Positions 57,047 through 64,000 of a stretch of DNA of 64,000 bases are shown here, piece after piece; the stretch's first letter is position 1; each line of letters begins with the position of its first letter. The DNA comes from Longimicrobiales bacterium. GTDB taxonomy: Bacteria > Gemmatimonadota > Gemmatimonadetes > Longimicrobiales > Gaopeijiaceae. The notes under the pieces are model-generated. The model was not told the DNA's origin, did no database searches, and saw only the letters and a program-made list of their open reading frames with translations. The stretch lies in the NCBI GenBank assembly GCA_958295645.1, contig OY282361.1:1-64000 (forward strand), read 5' to 3'. The position numbers and the translations under genes were made by a program.

Positions 57047-59377
57047 ATGCATTTCTACGAGGCTGAGCGGGGTTGCTCGAGGCGGGAGCCGCCGCCGCGA
57101 CGCCTGGGATCGGTATGCGCCCGCCGCCGGGCTGGGAAGGGACGCGGGTGGCTCCTGGGGGCGGTCGCGGTCGCACTCGCAGCGTCCACCCCCGCCGAGG
57201 CTCAGTCCGAGCGCGAGGAAGTCGCCTCCGTCGAGTTCGCCGGCAACGTAGCGTTCTCGGACGCGGAACTCGGACGCGCCGTCTTCACGGTGGCCTCGCA
57301 GTGTCCGTTGATCCTCGCCGTCACCACCTGCGCGGTCGGCATCGATTGGGGACGCGACCGCTCGTTCCACAACCCCCGGGTCGTCGAGGAGGACGTCGAG
57401 CGGTTGAAGCTCCTGTACCGCGGCCACGGTTTTCGCGGCGTGGAGGTGGAGGCGACGGTGGAGCCGAAGGAGGACGGCGCGGTGGCGGTGGAGTTTCGCA
57501 TCGACGAAGGCGAACCCTTCCGGATCGGGTCCATCAACTTCGCCGGCGATTCGCTTCCGCTCGCCTTGGGCGCTGGGACGAATCTCGTGGTGAAGCCCGG
57601 CGACCCGCTGAGCTTCCTCCTGCTGAACGAGACGACGGACACGCTCACGCGCCGGTTGCGCAACTCGGGGTACGCGTCGGCCGTGGTGCTGCGGCGGTAC
57701 CTGCTGCCGGCGGGAAGCGACACGGCGACGGTCACCTACGACGTCGAACTCGGCCCTCTGTCCACGTTCGGCCCGGTGGAAGTGGCCGGCAACCGCCTGC
57801 TGGACGACCGGACCATTCTGGACCGCCTGCCGTTTCGCGAGGGAGAACGGTACCGGGAGGACTTGATCCAAGAAGGACTGCACAGCCTGCACGAGCTGGA
57901 CGTGGTCGCTCGCGCCGCCGTGGAACTGGACTCCGCCCGCGTGCAGTCGGATTCGATCGTCCCGATGCGCGTTTTGATCGAAGAGGGCGACCTGAGGCGC
58001 GTGCGCGCAGGCGCCGGATTCAACAACGCGGAATGCCTCAATGTCGAAGGGCGGTGGGCGAGCCGGAGCTTCTTCGGCGGCGGCCGCATCCTCCAGACGC
58101 AGGCGGTGGTGTCCAACTTGCTCGCCGAGCCGCTGCGGGCCACGTGGCTTTGTTCGGAGGCCGGCACGGGCGCGTTCGGCCGCACCAACTGGCTGTTGCG
58201 GGCCGACTTCAACCAGCCTTCCTTCCTCTCGCGGCGCATGAGCTTGGCCGCCGGATTCTTCGCGGAGCGGCGGTCGCGAAAGAACTTGTTCGTCCGCGAC
58301 GCCGTCGGACTGGATCTGGGCGTAGTCCGCCGGGTCCGCCGAAACGCCTTTCTCAACGTGCGGCTGAGGCCGGAGATCAACCGCTTGAACGCCGCCGAAG
58401 TCATCCTCTGCGCGGCGTTCCTGGCTTGCAGTCCGACCGACGTCGAGGCCTTGTCCAGCAACAACCTGCTGTCTCCAGCGGCGATTTCGTTCAGCCAGGA
58501 CGAGACGGACCACCTGTTCAATCCGACGGGGGGGTTCCGAACCGCCTTCGATCTGGAGTTGGCGGGTCGGCTAACCGGATCGGACTACGCGTATCTGCGC
58601 GCCTTCGCGGACGGCAGCCTCTACAGCCGGATCGACAGCCGCACCGTGCTCGCTCTGCGCCTGCGCGCGGGCGGCATCCGTTCGGGCGGCTTTCGGGGGC
58701 CGCTGTCCTTCGGGGGCGTGCGATCCGAGGTTGTGCCTGCGCAGAAGCGCTTCTACGGGGGCGGCGCCACCAGCGTTCGAGGGTTCGCGCAAAGCACGCT
58801 GGGTCCGCGAAGTCTGTCCGTCAGCGTCGAGGAGCTGCTTCGCCGCCGCGACGGCCTGCCGACCTGCCCCCCGGCGGCGGTGCGCGACCTGACCTGCGAC
58901 GGCTCGCCCCTGGCGGACGCGGGCGTCTACGAGGTGCGGCCGGTGGGCGGCCTGGCGATTCTCGAGGCCAGCGCGGAGCTCCGCTTCGGGACGGAAGGCC
59001 CGCTGAGCGGCGCGGCGTTTCTTGATCTGGGACAGGTGTGGCCGCGCCGCATGACGTTGGCGGACTTGGAGTTCGCGCCCGGCTTCGGACTTCGCTACAA
59101 CACGTTGATCGGGCCGGTTCGGCTGGACGTCGCCTATTCGTTTCGGGGGAGGGAACCCCTGCAGGTGGTGACCTCGCAGATCCGGCCGTACGACCCGTCC
59201 GCGGACAGCGAGGCCGACCGAATCGACATCGCGGAGGCCGGCGAGCCGTCGGAGTACGTCGACTGGGTCGTGTCGCAGAACCTCGCCGTGCTGTCGCCGC
59301 GCGTGCTCTTCGGCGGGGACGCCGGGTTTTCTCTGCGCCGCTTCCAGGTGCACTTCTCCATCGGACAGGCGTTCTGA
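57047..59377 (+). CDS. Omp85-family outer-membrane protein (BamA/TamA type)
   Basis: A 776-aa protein. After an Arg-rich lead comes a signal peptide (WLLGAVAVALAASTPAEAQ), then POTRA domains (VASVEFAGNVAFSDAELGRA; FRIGSINFAGDSLPLALG; FGPVEVAGNRLLDDRTILD), then a beta-barrel whose L6 loop motif is seen as GGATSVRGFAQSTLG near residue 577 and which ends in Phe (FSIGQAF), as outer-membrane barrels do. The TamB-like gene follows three bases later, so this is more likely a TamA-like partner than the essential BamA. RBS GGGAAGGG lies upstream; a GTG one codon earlier is an alternative start. Confidence 0.88.
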   Translation: MHFYEAERGCSRREPPPRRLGSVCARRRAGKGRGWLLGAVAVALAASTPAEAQSEREEVASVEFAGNVAFSDAELGRAVFTVASQCPLILAVTTCAVGIDWGRDRSFHNPRVVEEDVERLKLLYRGHGFRGVEVEATVEPKEDGAVAVEFRIDEGEPFRIGSINFAGDSLPLALGAGTNLVVKPGDPLSFLLLNETTDTLTRRLRNSGYASAVVLRRYLLPAGSDTATVTYDVELGPLSTFGPVEVAGNRLLDDRTILDRLPFREGERYREDLIQEGLHSLHELDVVARAAVELDSARVQSDSIVPMRVLIEEGDLRRVRAGAGFNNAECLNVEGRWASRSFFGGGRILQTQAVVSNLLAEPLRATWLCSEAGTGAFGRTNWLLRADFNQPSFLSRRMSLAAGFFAERRSRKNLFVRDAVGLDLGVVRRVRRNAFLNVRLRPEINRLNAAEVILCAAFLACSPTDVEALSSNNLLSPAAISFSQDETDHLFNPTGGFRTAFDLELAGRLTGSDYAYLRAFADGSLYSRIDSRTVLALRLRAGGIRSGGFRGPLSFGGVRSEVVPAQKRFYGGGATSVRGFAQSTLGPRSLSVSVEELLRRRDGLPTCPPAAVRDLTCDGSPLADAGVYEVRPVGGLAILEASAELRFGTEGPLSGAAFLDLGQVWPRRMTLADLEFAPGFGLRYNTLIGPVRLDVAYSFRGREPLQVVTSQIRPYDPSADSEADRIDIAEAGEPSEYVDWVVSQNLAVLSPRVLFGGDAGFSLRRFQVHFSIGQAF

Positions 59378-59379
59378 CC

Positions 59380-62300
59380 GTGGGCGGGGCGCGCGTTTCC
59401 GGAGCGGCCCGGCGAGGGAGATCGCGGACGTGGTTGTGGCGTCTCCTGGTCGGGGGAATCGGGGCTGCGGCCCTCGCGGTCGCCGGGGGCGTGTTCGCAA
59501 GCGTCCTGATCAGCCGCACCGCGATGGGCCGGCAGGCGGCGCTGGAATGGGCGCTCGCGGCCGCCCGGCCCCACGTCAACGGCGTCGTGACCATGGAGTC
59601 GGTCGGTCCCGGCGGCTTGTTCGGGGGCGCCACGTTGCGGGGAGTTCGCGTCGAAGACGATCAGGGCCGAACGGTCTTCACGGCGGACTCGATGCGGGCG
59701 CGCTACTCTCTGCTCGACCTTCTGGGCGGCGGCCCCGTCATCGCGGATCTGCGCCTGTGGTCGCCGGTGGCCACGATCCGCCCCGGCATCGAGGACATCG
59801 TAGTGCGCGGGAGGGGGGATGCGCCCGGGGCCGGCGAGTCCGAAGCGGGACAGGCCTCCGGCGCCGCGGCCGCTGCGTCCGTGGAGCGCAGGAGCCCGTT
59901 GTTGCGCATCCGCGGCGCCCGCGTGCACGACGGCGTGGTACTGCTGGAAGGGGCCGCCGCCGCCCGGCGAGTCGACGGCATCGGGGCCGTGTTCTCGAGA
60001 CTGGACCTGTCGCCTGGGGGAGGCGTCCACGTAGCCGCGGAGCTGTCGCATGCGGCGCTGTCCTACCCGGCCGGGAGGGGCCGAATCGGCTTGGCCGGCT
60101 ATCAGGGCGCCGTGGTGGTGAGCCGCGACGGCGTGACCCTTTCCTCGGACGGCTTCCGGCTCGCGGACTCGGAGGGCGAGGGGCGCGTCTTCGCCGAACG
60201 AGCCGGGCAGAGCTGGCGCATTGCGCTGGAGGCCGACTTCGCCAAGCTGTCCCTGGCCGACTTGGCGTGGATCGACCCACGCCTGGACCACGGCAGCGCA
60301 ACGGGCTCTCTCCGTGTGGTCTCGGAGCCCGGCCGCTTGTCCGTCGCCGCGGCGCAGGGGCTTCGGGTCGACTTGGGCGAAGGCGGGCGGGCCACCGTCT
60401 CCGGCGAAGTGGTTCGGGCGGACTCCACGTGGTTGCGGGAGGTGCGCCTGTCGGCCCTCTCGCTGGCCTCCGGCGAGGTCGAGCGGTGGCTGGCGCAGCC
60501 GCTTCCGGTGGCGGGCTCCCTTTCCGGCGATCTTGGCCTGGACGGTTCGCGGAGGCGTCTGGCCCTGGCGGGCACGGTAGTTCTGGCCGACGGCCTCACG
60601 GGAGACACGCTGGCCGCCGCGACGGGTTCGGGCGTCGTCTTGGGCCGCCGCGCCTTCGAGGCCGTCGACCTGCGTCTGGCGCCCTTCGACTACGCCTTGC
60701 TGGACGCGTTGGCCCCGGCCGTCCCCTGGAGTGGAAGCGGCAGGCTGCACGTCCGCGCGGACGGCAACCTGCCCGAGGGCGTCGTGGTTCGCCTGGCGGC
60801 CTTCCATCGCGCGGCCTCGACCGGCGACAGCAGCTCCGTTCTCGTGTCCGGCTCCATCTTCGGCGACACGGCGGTCTCGATCGTGGACCTCGACGCGACG
60901 CTCGCTCCGCTGTCGTTGGCCGCGGTTCGGGACGCCCACCCGGCATGCCGCTCTCCGGCCTCCGCGGCCTGCCCGGCGGCGCTCTCGCTGCCCGGCGTCG
61001 TCGACGGCGTCCTGTCGGCGACGGGGCCGCTGGAACGGCTCGGCCTGGCAGCGGAACTCGAGACGCCCGGCGGCGCCCTCTCCGCCGAGGGCTCGGCCAA
61101 CGTCCTCGACCTCGCCGGGGGCTACGAGTTCGAGACCGCGCTGGAGGACTTCCAGCTGTCGGAGCTGCTGCCGTCGCTGCCCCGGCCCACGGTCGCGACG
61201 GGCTCGGTGCGCTTCTCGGGGCGGGGCCTGGACGCCGCTTCGCTGCAAGGCGCCCTGGCGATTCGCCTGCGGCCGTCCTCCGCTGGGCCGCTGCGCCTGG
61301 ACTCGGCCGAGGCCTCGGTCTGGGTCGAGGACGGCGTCCTCCACGTCGAGTCGGTGCGGCTGGAGGCGAACGGCGTGTCGGTGGAGGGCAACGGCACTCT
61401 GGGCCTGGGCACGGGCGAGCAGGGGACGGGACTGGCGCTGGATGTGGCGGCGCCGTCGATTCGGCCCCTGCGGCCCCTGTTCATGGGCGAAAACTTGGCC
61501 GCGCGCGACGAGTTGACCCAGCTGCAACGCAACTTGTACGAGATGGACGGCGCCGACCCCGACACTTTCCCCACGGCCCGGCAGATTCGCATGGAAGGCG
61601 CGGTGGAGGGGCGCATCAAGCTGAAGGGCGGGCTGGACGAGCTCTCCGCCGCAGTGTCCGCGTCGTTCGAGGGACTGGCCTACCGCTTCCATTCGGCCGG
61701 CTCGGGAACTGCCGACGCGACCGTCCGCGGAATCCGGTTGCTGCGCTTTGGCGCCGCCGGCCCGGACACGTCCACGGGCATCCTGCTCGCGGGAACGGTC
61801 GAGGCCGACTCGCTCGTGCTGGGCGGGCGTTCGTTCGAGACGGCCCGGATCGAGGGCCTCTACGACTTGGGGGACGCCGGCCAAGCGGACGTCTTGCTGA
61901 CGCGAGGCGGGGGAGACCGCTACGAGGCGGCGGTGTCGGTCGCGCTCGCGGGGCCGGAACGCCGCGCGGAGGTCGGCCGCCTGGAACTCGACCTGGGCGA
62001 CGACCGCTGGGCGCTGCGCAGGCCCGCCGCCCTGGCCTGGGGTCCCGCGGGCCTGCGTCTCGACGACTTCGCTCTGGCCGGAGACGGCGGCGGACTGGCC
62101 GTTCGCGCCCACGGCCGAATCGCGGCCGGCGAGGGCGAGTCCGATCTGGACGTCCACGTCGAGGGGCTTGATCTCGGCGCGCTGGGCAGGCTCGCGCAGG
62201 TGCAGGACTGGCCCGCGGGCCTAGTCTCGGCCAGCGCCCAGTTGCGCGGCTCAGCGGAGAGTCCGCGTTGGACCGGCCAGATCCGGGGGGCGAACGCGAG

Positions 62301-63912
62301 CTACGGCACGCTGGCCTTCGACGAGGTCTCGGCGGACGTGGAGTACGACGGCCAAGCGGTCGCCGGACGGCTAGAGTTCTCGACCGCTGGCCGCCCGGCC
62401 CTGGTGGTAGACGGGTCGTTGCCGGCGGACTTCGCGCTCGGCTCCGGCGGACCCCGGATCCCCGACGGCCCTCTGGCGCTCGACATCGCCGCGGATTCGT
62501 TGCCCGCTGAAATGATCCTCGGCGTCGTCGAGTCGCTCGACGAAATCGGCGGAGTCCTGGACGGCCGCCTGCGCGTTGGCGGCCGCCTGTCCAGCCCAAC
62601 CCCCTCCGGCGCCCTCCGCCTGGCGGACGGGACCGCATGGCTGGCGTCCCTCGGCGTTCGTTTCTCGGACCTGGATCTGGACTTCGGCCTCACCTCCGAC
62701 GGCGTCGTGGCCGTGACCGGGTCGGGTCGTTCGGGGGGATCGGTGCGCATCCAGGGGACGATCGACGTCAGCCGTCCCGCCGACCCCGTCTTCGATCTGG
62801 CCTTCTGGCCGCAGGGGTTGCAGGTGGTGGACCGTAGAGACATGGAGGCGGCGGTGAGCGGCGATTCGATCACGCTGACCGGATCCTTCAACTATCCCCT
62901 TGTCCAAGGCGCGCTTGCCGTGGACGGCGGCACCGTCTTCGTCGAGGAGCTCCGCCGCTCGTCGGAAGTGGTGAACTTCTACGATCACGCGCTCTCCGAC
63001 GCCGCTCGCACAGTGGCCCGCGTGGCGGGCAGCGGCGAGGAAGCCGAAATCAAGCTGAGTCCCTTCCTGTCCAACTTGCGCGTGCTCGTGGACATGGACA
63101 TCGGCCGGGGCAGCTGGCTCCGCTCGCGCGACCTCAACGTGGAGACCGAGGGCCATCTCGTGATCACGTTCGACCGCGAGAACAACCAGCTCATCCTTCA
63201 GGGCGACATGGGCGTCGTGCGCGGCACCTACAGCCGCCTGCAACGAACGCTCAACATCACGCAGGGCCTGTTTCGCTTCGTGGGCCGCACCTCCGACTTC
63301 AATCCCGAAATCGCGATCACCGCCGAGACCCGGCTGCGTACGCGGGACGGTCAGCCGCTCACCATCACCGCCGGCATCGCGGGCAGCCTCGTGGCTCCCC
63401 AAGTCACCCTCTCCAGCGACGCCGAATCAGCCATTTCGGAGGCCGACCTCTACAGCTACCTCTTCTTGGGACAGCCCACCTCGGCCCTCCTGGGACAGAC
63501 CCGCACAACCTCCGTGGGCGCGGGCACCAATCTGCTCCTGGGCCACGTCTTCAACCAACTGGGCTACCTGCTGGCGCTTCGCCTCGACGTGGACCACCTG
63601 TCCGTGTCCCAGGCCGAGCAGACCCAGGCGAACGCCGCCTTCGGGGCCTCGTCGCTTCAGATCGAAGTGGGCCGCTACGTCCTGGACAACGTGTTCCTGA
63701 CGGGCGTCTACCAGCGCGGCATCTGCGCCGACCCGAAGTTGCCCGTCAACAGCGTCGGGCTTCGCCTGGAGGTCGCCATGCCCTTTGACGTCACGCTGGA
63801 GGGCTTCCTGGAAGACCGCTGCCCCAGAGAAGGCTTCCGCGGCCTGGGAGACCTCTCGCTGGAACGTGCGCAGATATGGGGATTTGCGTTCTACCGGGAT
63901 TGGGGGTACTAG
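59380..63912 (+). CDS. tamB: TamB/AsmA-like translocation and assembly protein (DUF490)
   Basis: A 1510-aa protein. One N-terminal membrane anchor (LLVGGIGAAALAVAGGVFA) is followed by a very long beta-rich periplasmic rod, and the C-terminus is the conserved TamB/DUF490 domain with VVRGTYSRLQRTLNIT, GLFRFVGRTSDFNPEI and ADLYSYLFLGQPTSALL. TamB bridges the two membranes and moves lipids or helps barrel proteins with TamA. The GTG at 59380 lies three bases after the Omp85 stop, so the pair is co-translated. It ends with an aromatic residue after FAFYRDWG. Confidence 0.92.
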   Translation: MGGARVSGAARRGRSRTWLWRLLVGGIGAAALAVAGGVFASVLISRTAMGRQAALEWALAAARPHVNGVVTMESVGPGGLFGGATLRGVRVEDDQGRTVFTADSMRARYSLLDLLGGGPVIADLRLWSPVATIRPGIEDIVVRGRGDAPGAGESEAGQASGAAAAASVERRSPLLRIRGARVHDGVVLLEGAAAARRVDGIGAVFSRLDLSPGGGVHVAAELSHAALSYPAGRGRIGLAGYQGAVVVSRDGVTLSSDGFRLADSEGEGRVFAERAGQSWRIALEADFAKLSLADLAWIDPRLDHGSATGSLRVVSEPGRLSVAAAQGLRVDLGEGGRATVSGEVVRADSTWLREVRLSALSLASGEVERWLAQPLPVAGSLSGDLGLDGSRRRLALAGTVVLADGLTGDTLAAATGSGVVLGRRAFEAVDLRLAPFDYALLDALAPAVPWSGSGRLHVRADGNLPEGVVVRLAAFHRAASTGDSSSVLVSGSIFGDTAVSIVDLDATLAPLSLAAVRDAHPACRSPASAACPAALSLPGVVDGVLSATGPLERLGLAAELETPGGALSAEGSANVLDLAGGYEFETALEDFQLSELLPSLPRPTVATGSVRFSGRGLDAASLQGALAIRLRPSSAGPLRLDSAEASVWVEDGVLHVESVRLEANGVSVEGNGTLGLGTGEQGTGLALDVAAPSIRPLRPLFMGENLAARDELTQLQRNLYEMDGADPDTFPTARQIRMEGAVEGRIKLKGGLDELSAAVSASFEGLAYRFHSAGSGTADATVRGIRLLRFGAAGPDTSTGILLAGTVEADSLVLGGRSFETARIEGLYDLGDAGQADVLLTRGGGDRYEAAVSVALAGPERRAEVGRLELDLGDDRWALRRPAALAWGPAGLRLDDFALAGDGGGLAVRAHGRIAAGEGESDLDVHVEGLDLGALGRLAQVQDWPAGLVSASAQLRGSAESPRWTGQIRGANASYGTLAFDEVSADVEYDGQAVAGRLEFSTAGRPALVVDGSLPADFALGSGGPRIPDGPLALDIAADSLPAEMILGVVESLDEIGGVLDGRLRVGGRLSSPTPSGALRLADGTAWLASLGVRFSDLDLDFGLTSDGVVAVTGSGRSGGSVRIQGTIDVSRPADPVFDLAFWPQGLQVVDRRDMEAAVSGDSITLTGSFNYPLVQGALAVDGGTVFVEELRRSSEVVNFYDHALSDAARTVARVAGSGEEAEIKLSPFLSNLRVLVDMDIGRGSWLRSRDLNVETEGHLVITFDRENNQLILQGDMGVVRGTYSRLQRTLNITQGLFRFVGRTSDFNPEIAITAETRLRTRDGQPLTITAGIAGSLVAPQVTLSSDAESAISEADLYSYLFLGQPTSALLGQTRTTSVGAGTNLLLGHVFNQLGYLLALRLDVDHLSVSQAEQTQANAAFGASSLQIEVGRYVLDNVFLTGVYQRGICADPKLPVNSVGLRLEVAMPFDVTLEGFLEDRCPREGFRGLGDLSLERAQIWGFAFYRDWGY

Positions 63913-63937
63913 GAGGGCCGCCGAACCTCGCCGCGGA

Positions 63938-63965
63938 TTGTCGGGCGGCCCGGGCGGCCTATCTT
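63938..63965 (+). promoter_or_regulatory. Candidate sigma70-type promoter after tamB
   Basis: TTGTCG and TATCTT are separated by 16 bp. It would serve a gene beyond the right edge. The match is only approximate. Confidence 0.3.
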
Positions 63966-64000
63966 TCGGGGTCGGCCACAGACCGTCGCAGACAAAGGGG

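Overview
The window is high-GC, densely packed bacterial chromosome. Best guess is a Gemmatimonadota-type bacterium, possibly host-associated. This is inference from exported 6-bladed propeller proteins, a carboxypeptidase-regulatory/TonB-plug protein ending in a VNGVLLIYTR-type tail, an XRE-ImmA remnant and a diderm BamA/TamB/Lgt gene set. No rRNA or tRNA gene and no CRISPR array was seen. TGA is a normal stop codon throughout.

Region 1 (1-10.2 kb) is accessory and more AT-rich. It opens inside an operon of a GHKL (MORC/Hsp90-like) ATPase, two unassigned proteins and a cytosine-C5 DNA methyltransferase. Next, on the other strand, come an SMC/OLD-type ATPase and a DUF4276 (Toprim-like) protein. 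A complete IS5-family element sits 26 bp upstream of that pair. Beyond it are a small unknown gene, the two halves of one XRE-ImmA regulator lying on opposite strands, and a propeller gene with no stop codon that runs into ilvA.

Region 2 (10.2-27.6 kb) is core chromosome: ilvA, rhlE, a low-molecular-weight phosphatase, a fructosamine-kinase-like protein, holA, a copper P-type ATPase, mutS, a CBS-type PLP enzyme, ddl, a rhomboid protease and a TolB-like lipoprotein.

Region 3 (27.6-36.9 kb) is a second accessory block. It starts with three damaged genes: an Rpn/YhgA-like nuclease with a deletion, an aspartyl protease and a DUF6338 membrane protein, the last two each with an in-frame TGA. Then comes a minus-strand operon: PAPS-reductase/DndC-like protein, GHKL ATPase, beta-rich protein and W-rich helical protein. 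Its last three genes look like the same module as the first three genes of region 1. The module therefore occurs twice in 35 kb, once beside a methyltransferase and once beside a sulfurtransferase-like enzyme. The second ATPase gene has a 21-bp G tract and a one-base frameshift in an A7 tract. An AlbA/Schlafen-type gene fused to a carboxypeptidase-regulatory-like domain lies upstream.

Region 4 (37-64 kb) is core. It holds an EF-G paralogue, a carboxypeptidase-regulatory protein, and then a long plus-strand run from yebC to tamB: ruvCAB, queA-tgt-yajC, def-fmt, a thiazole cassette (tenI/thiE, thiS, thiG), rsmB, PASTA, thioredoxin-like, YbbR, tsaD, lgt, a phosphoesterase, an Omp85 protein and TamB. 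Stop and start codons overlap at most junctions, which points to translational coupling.
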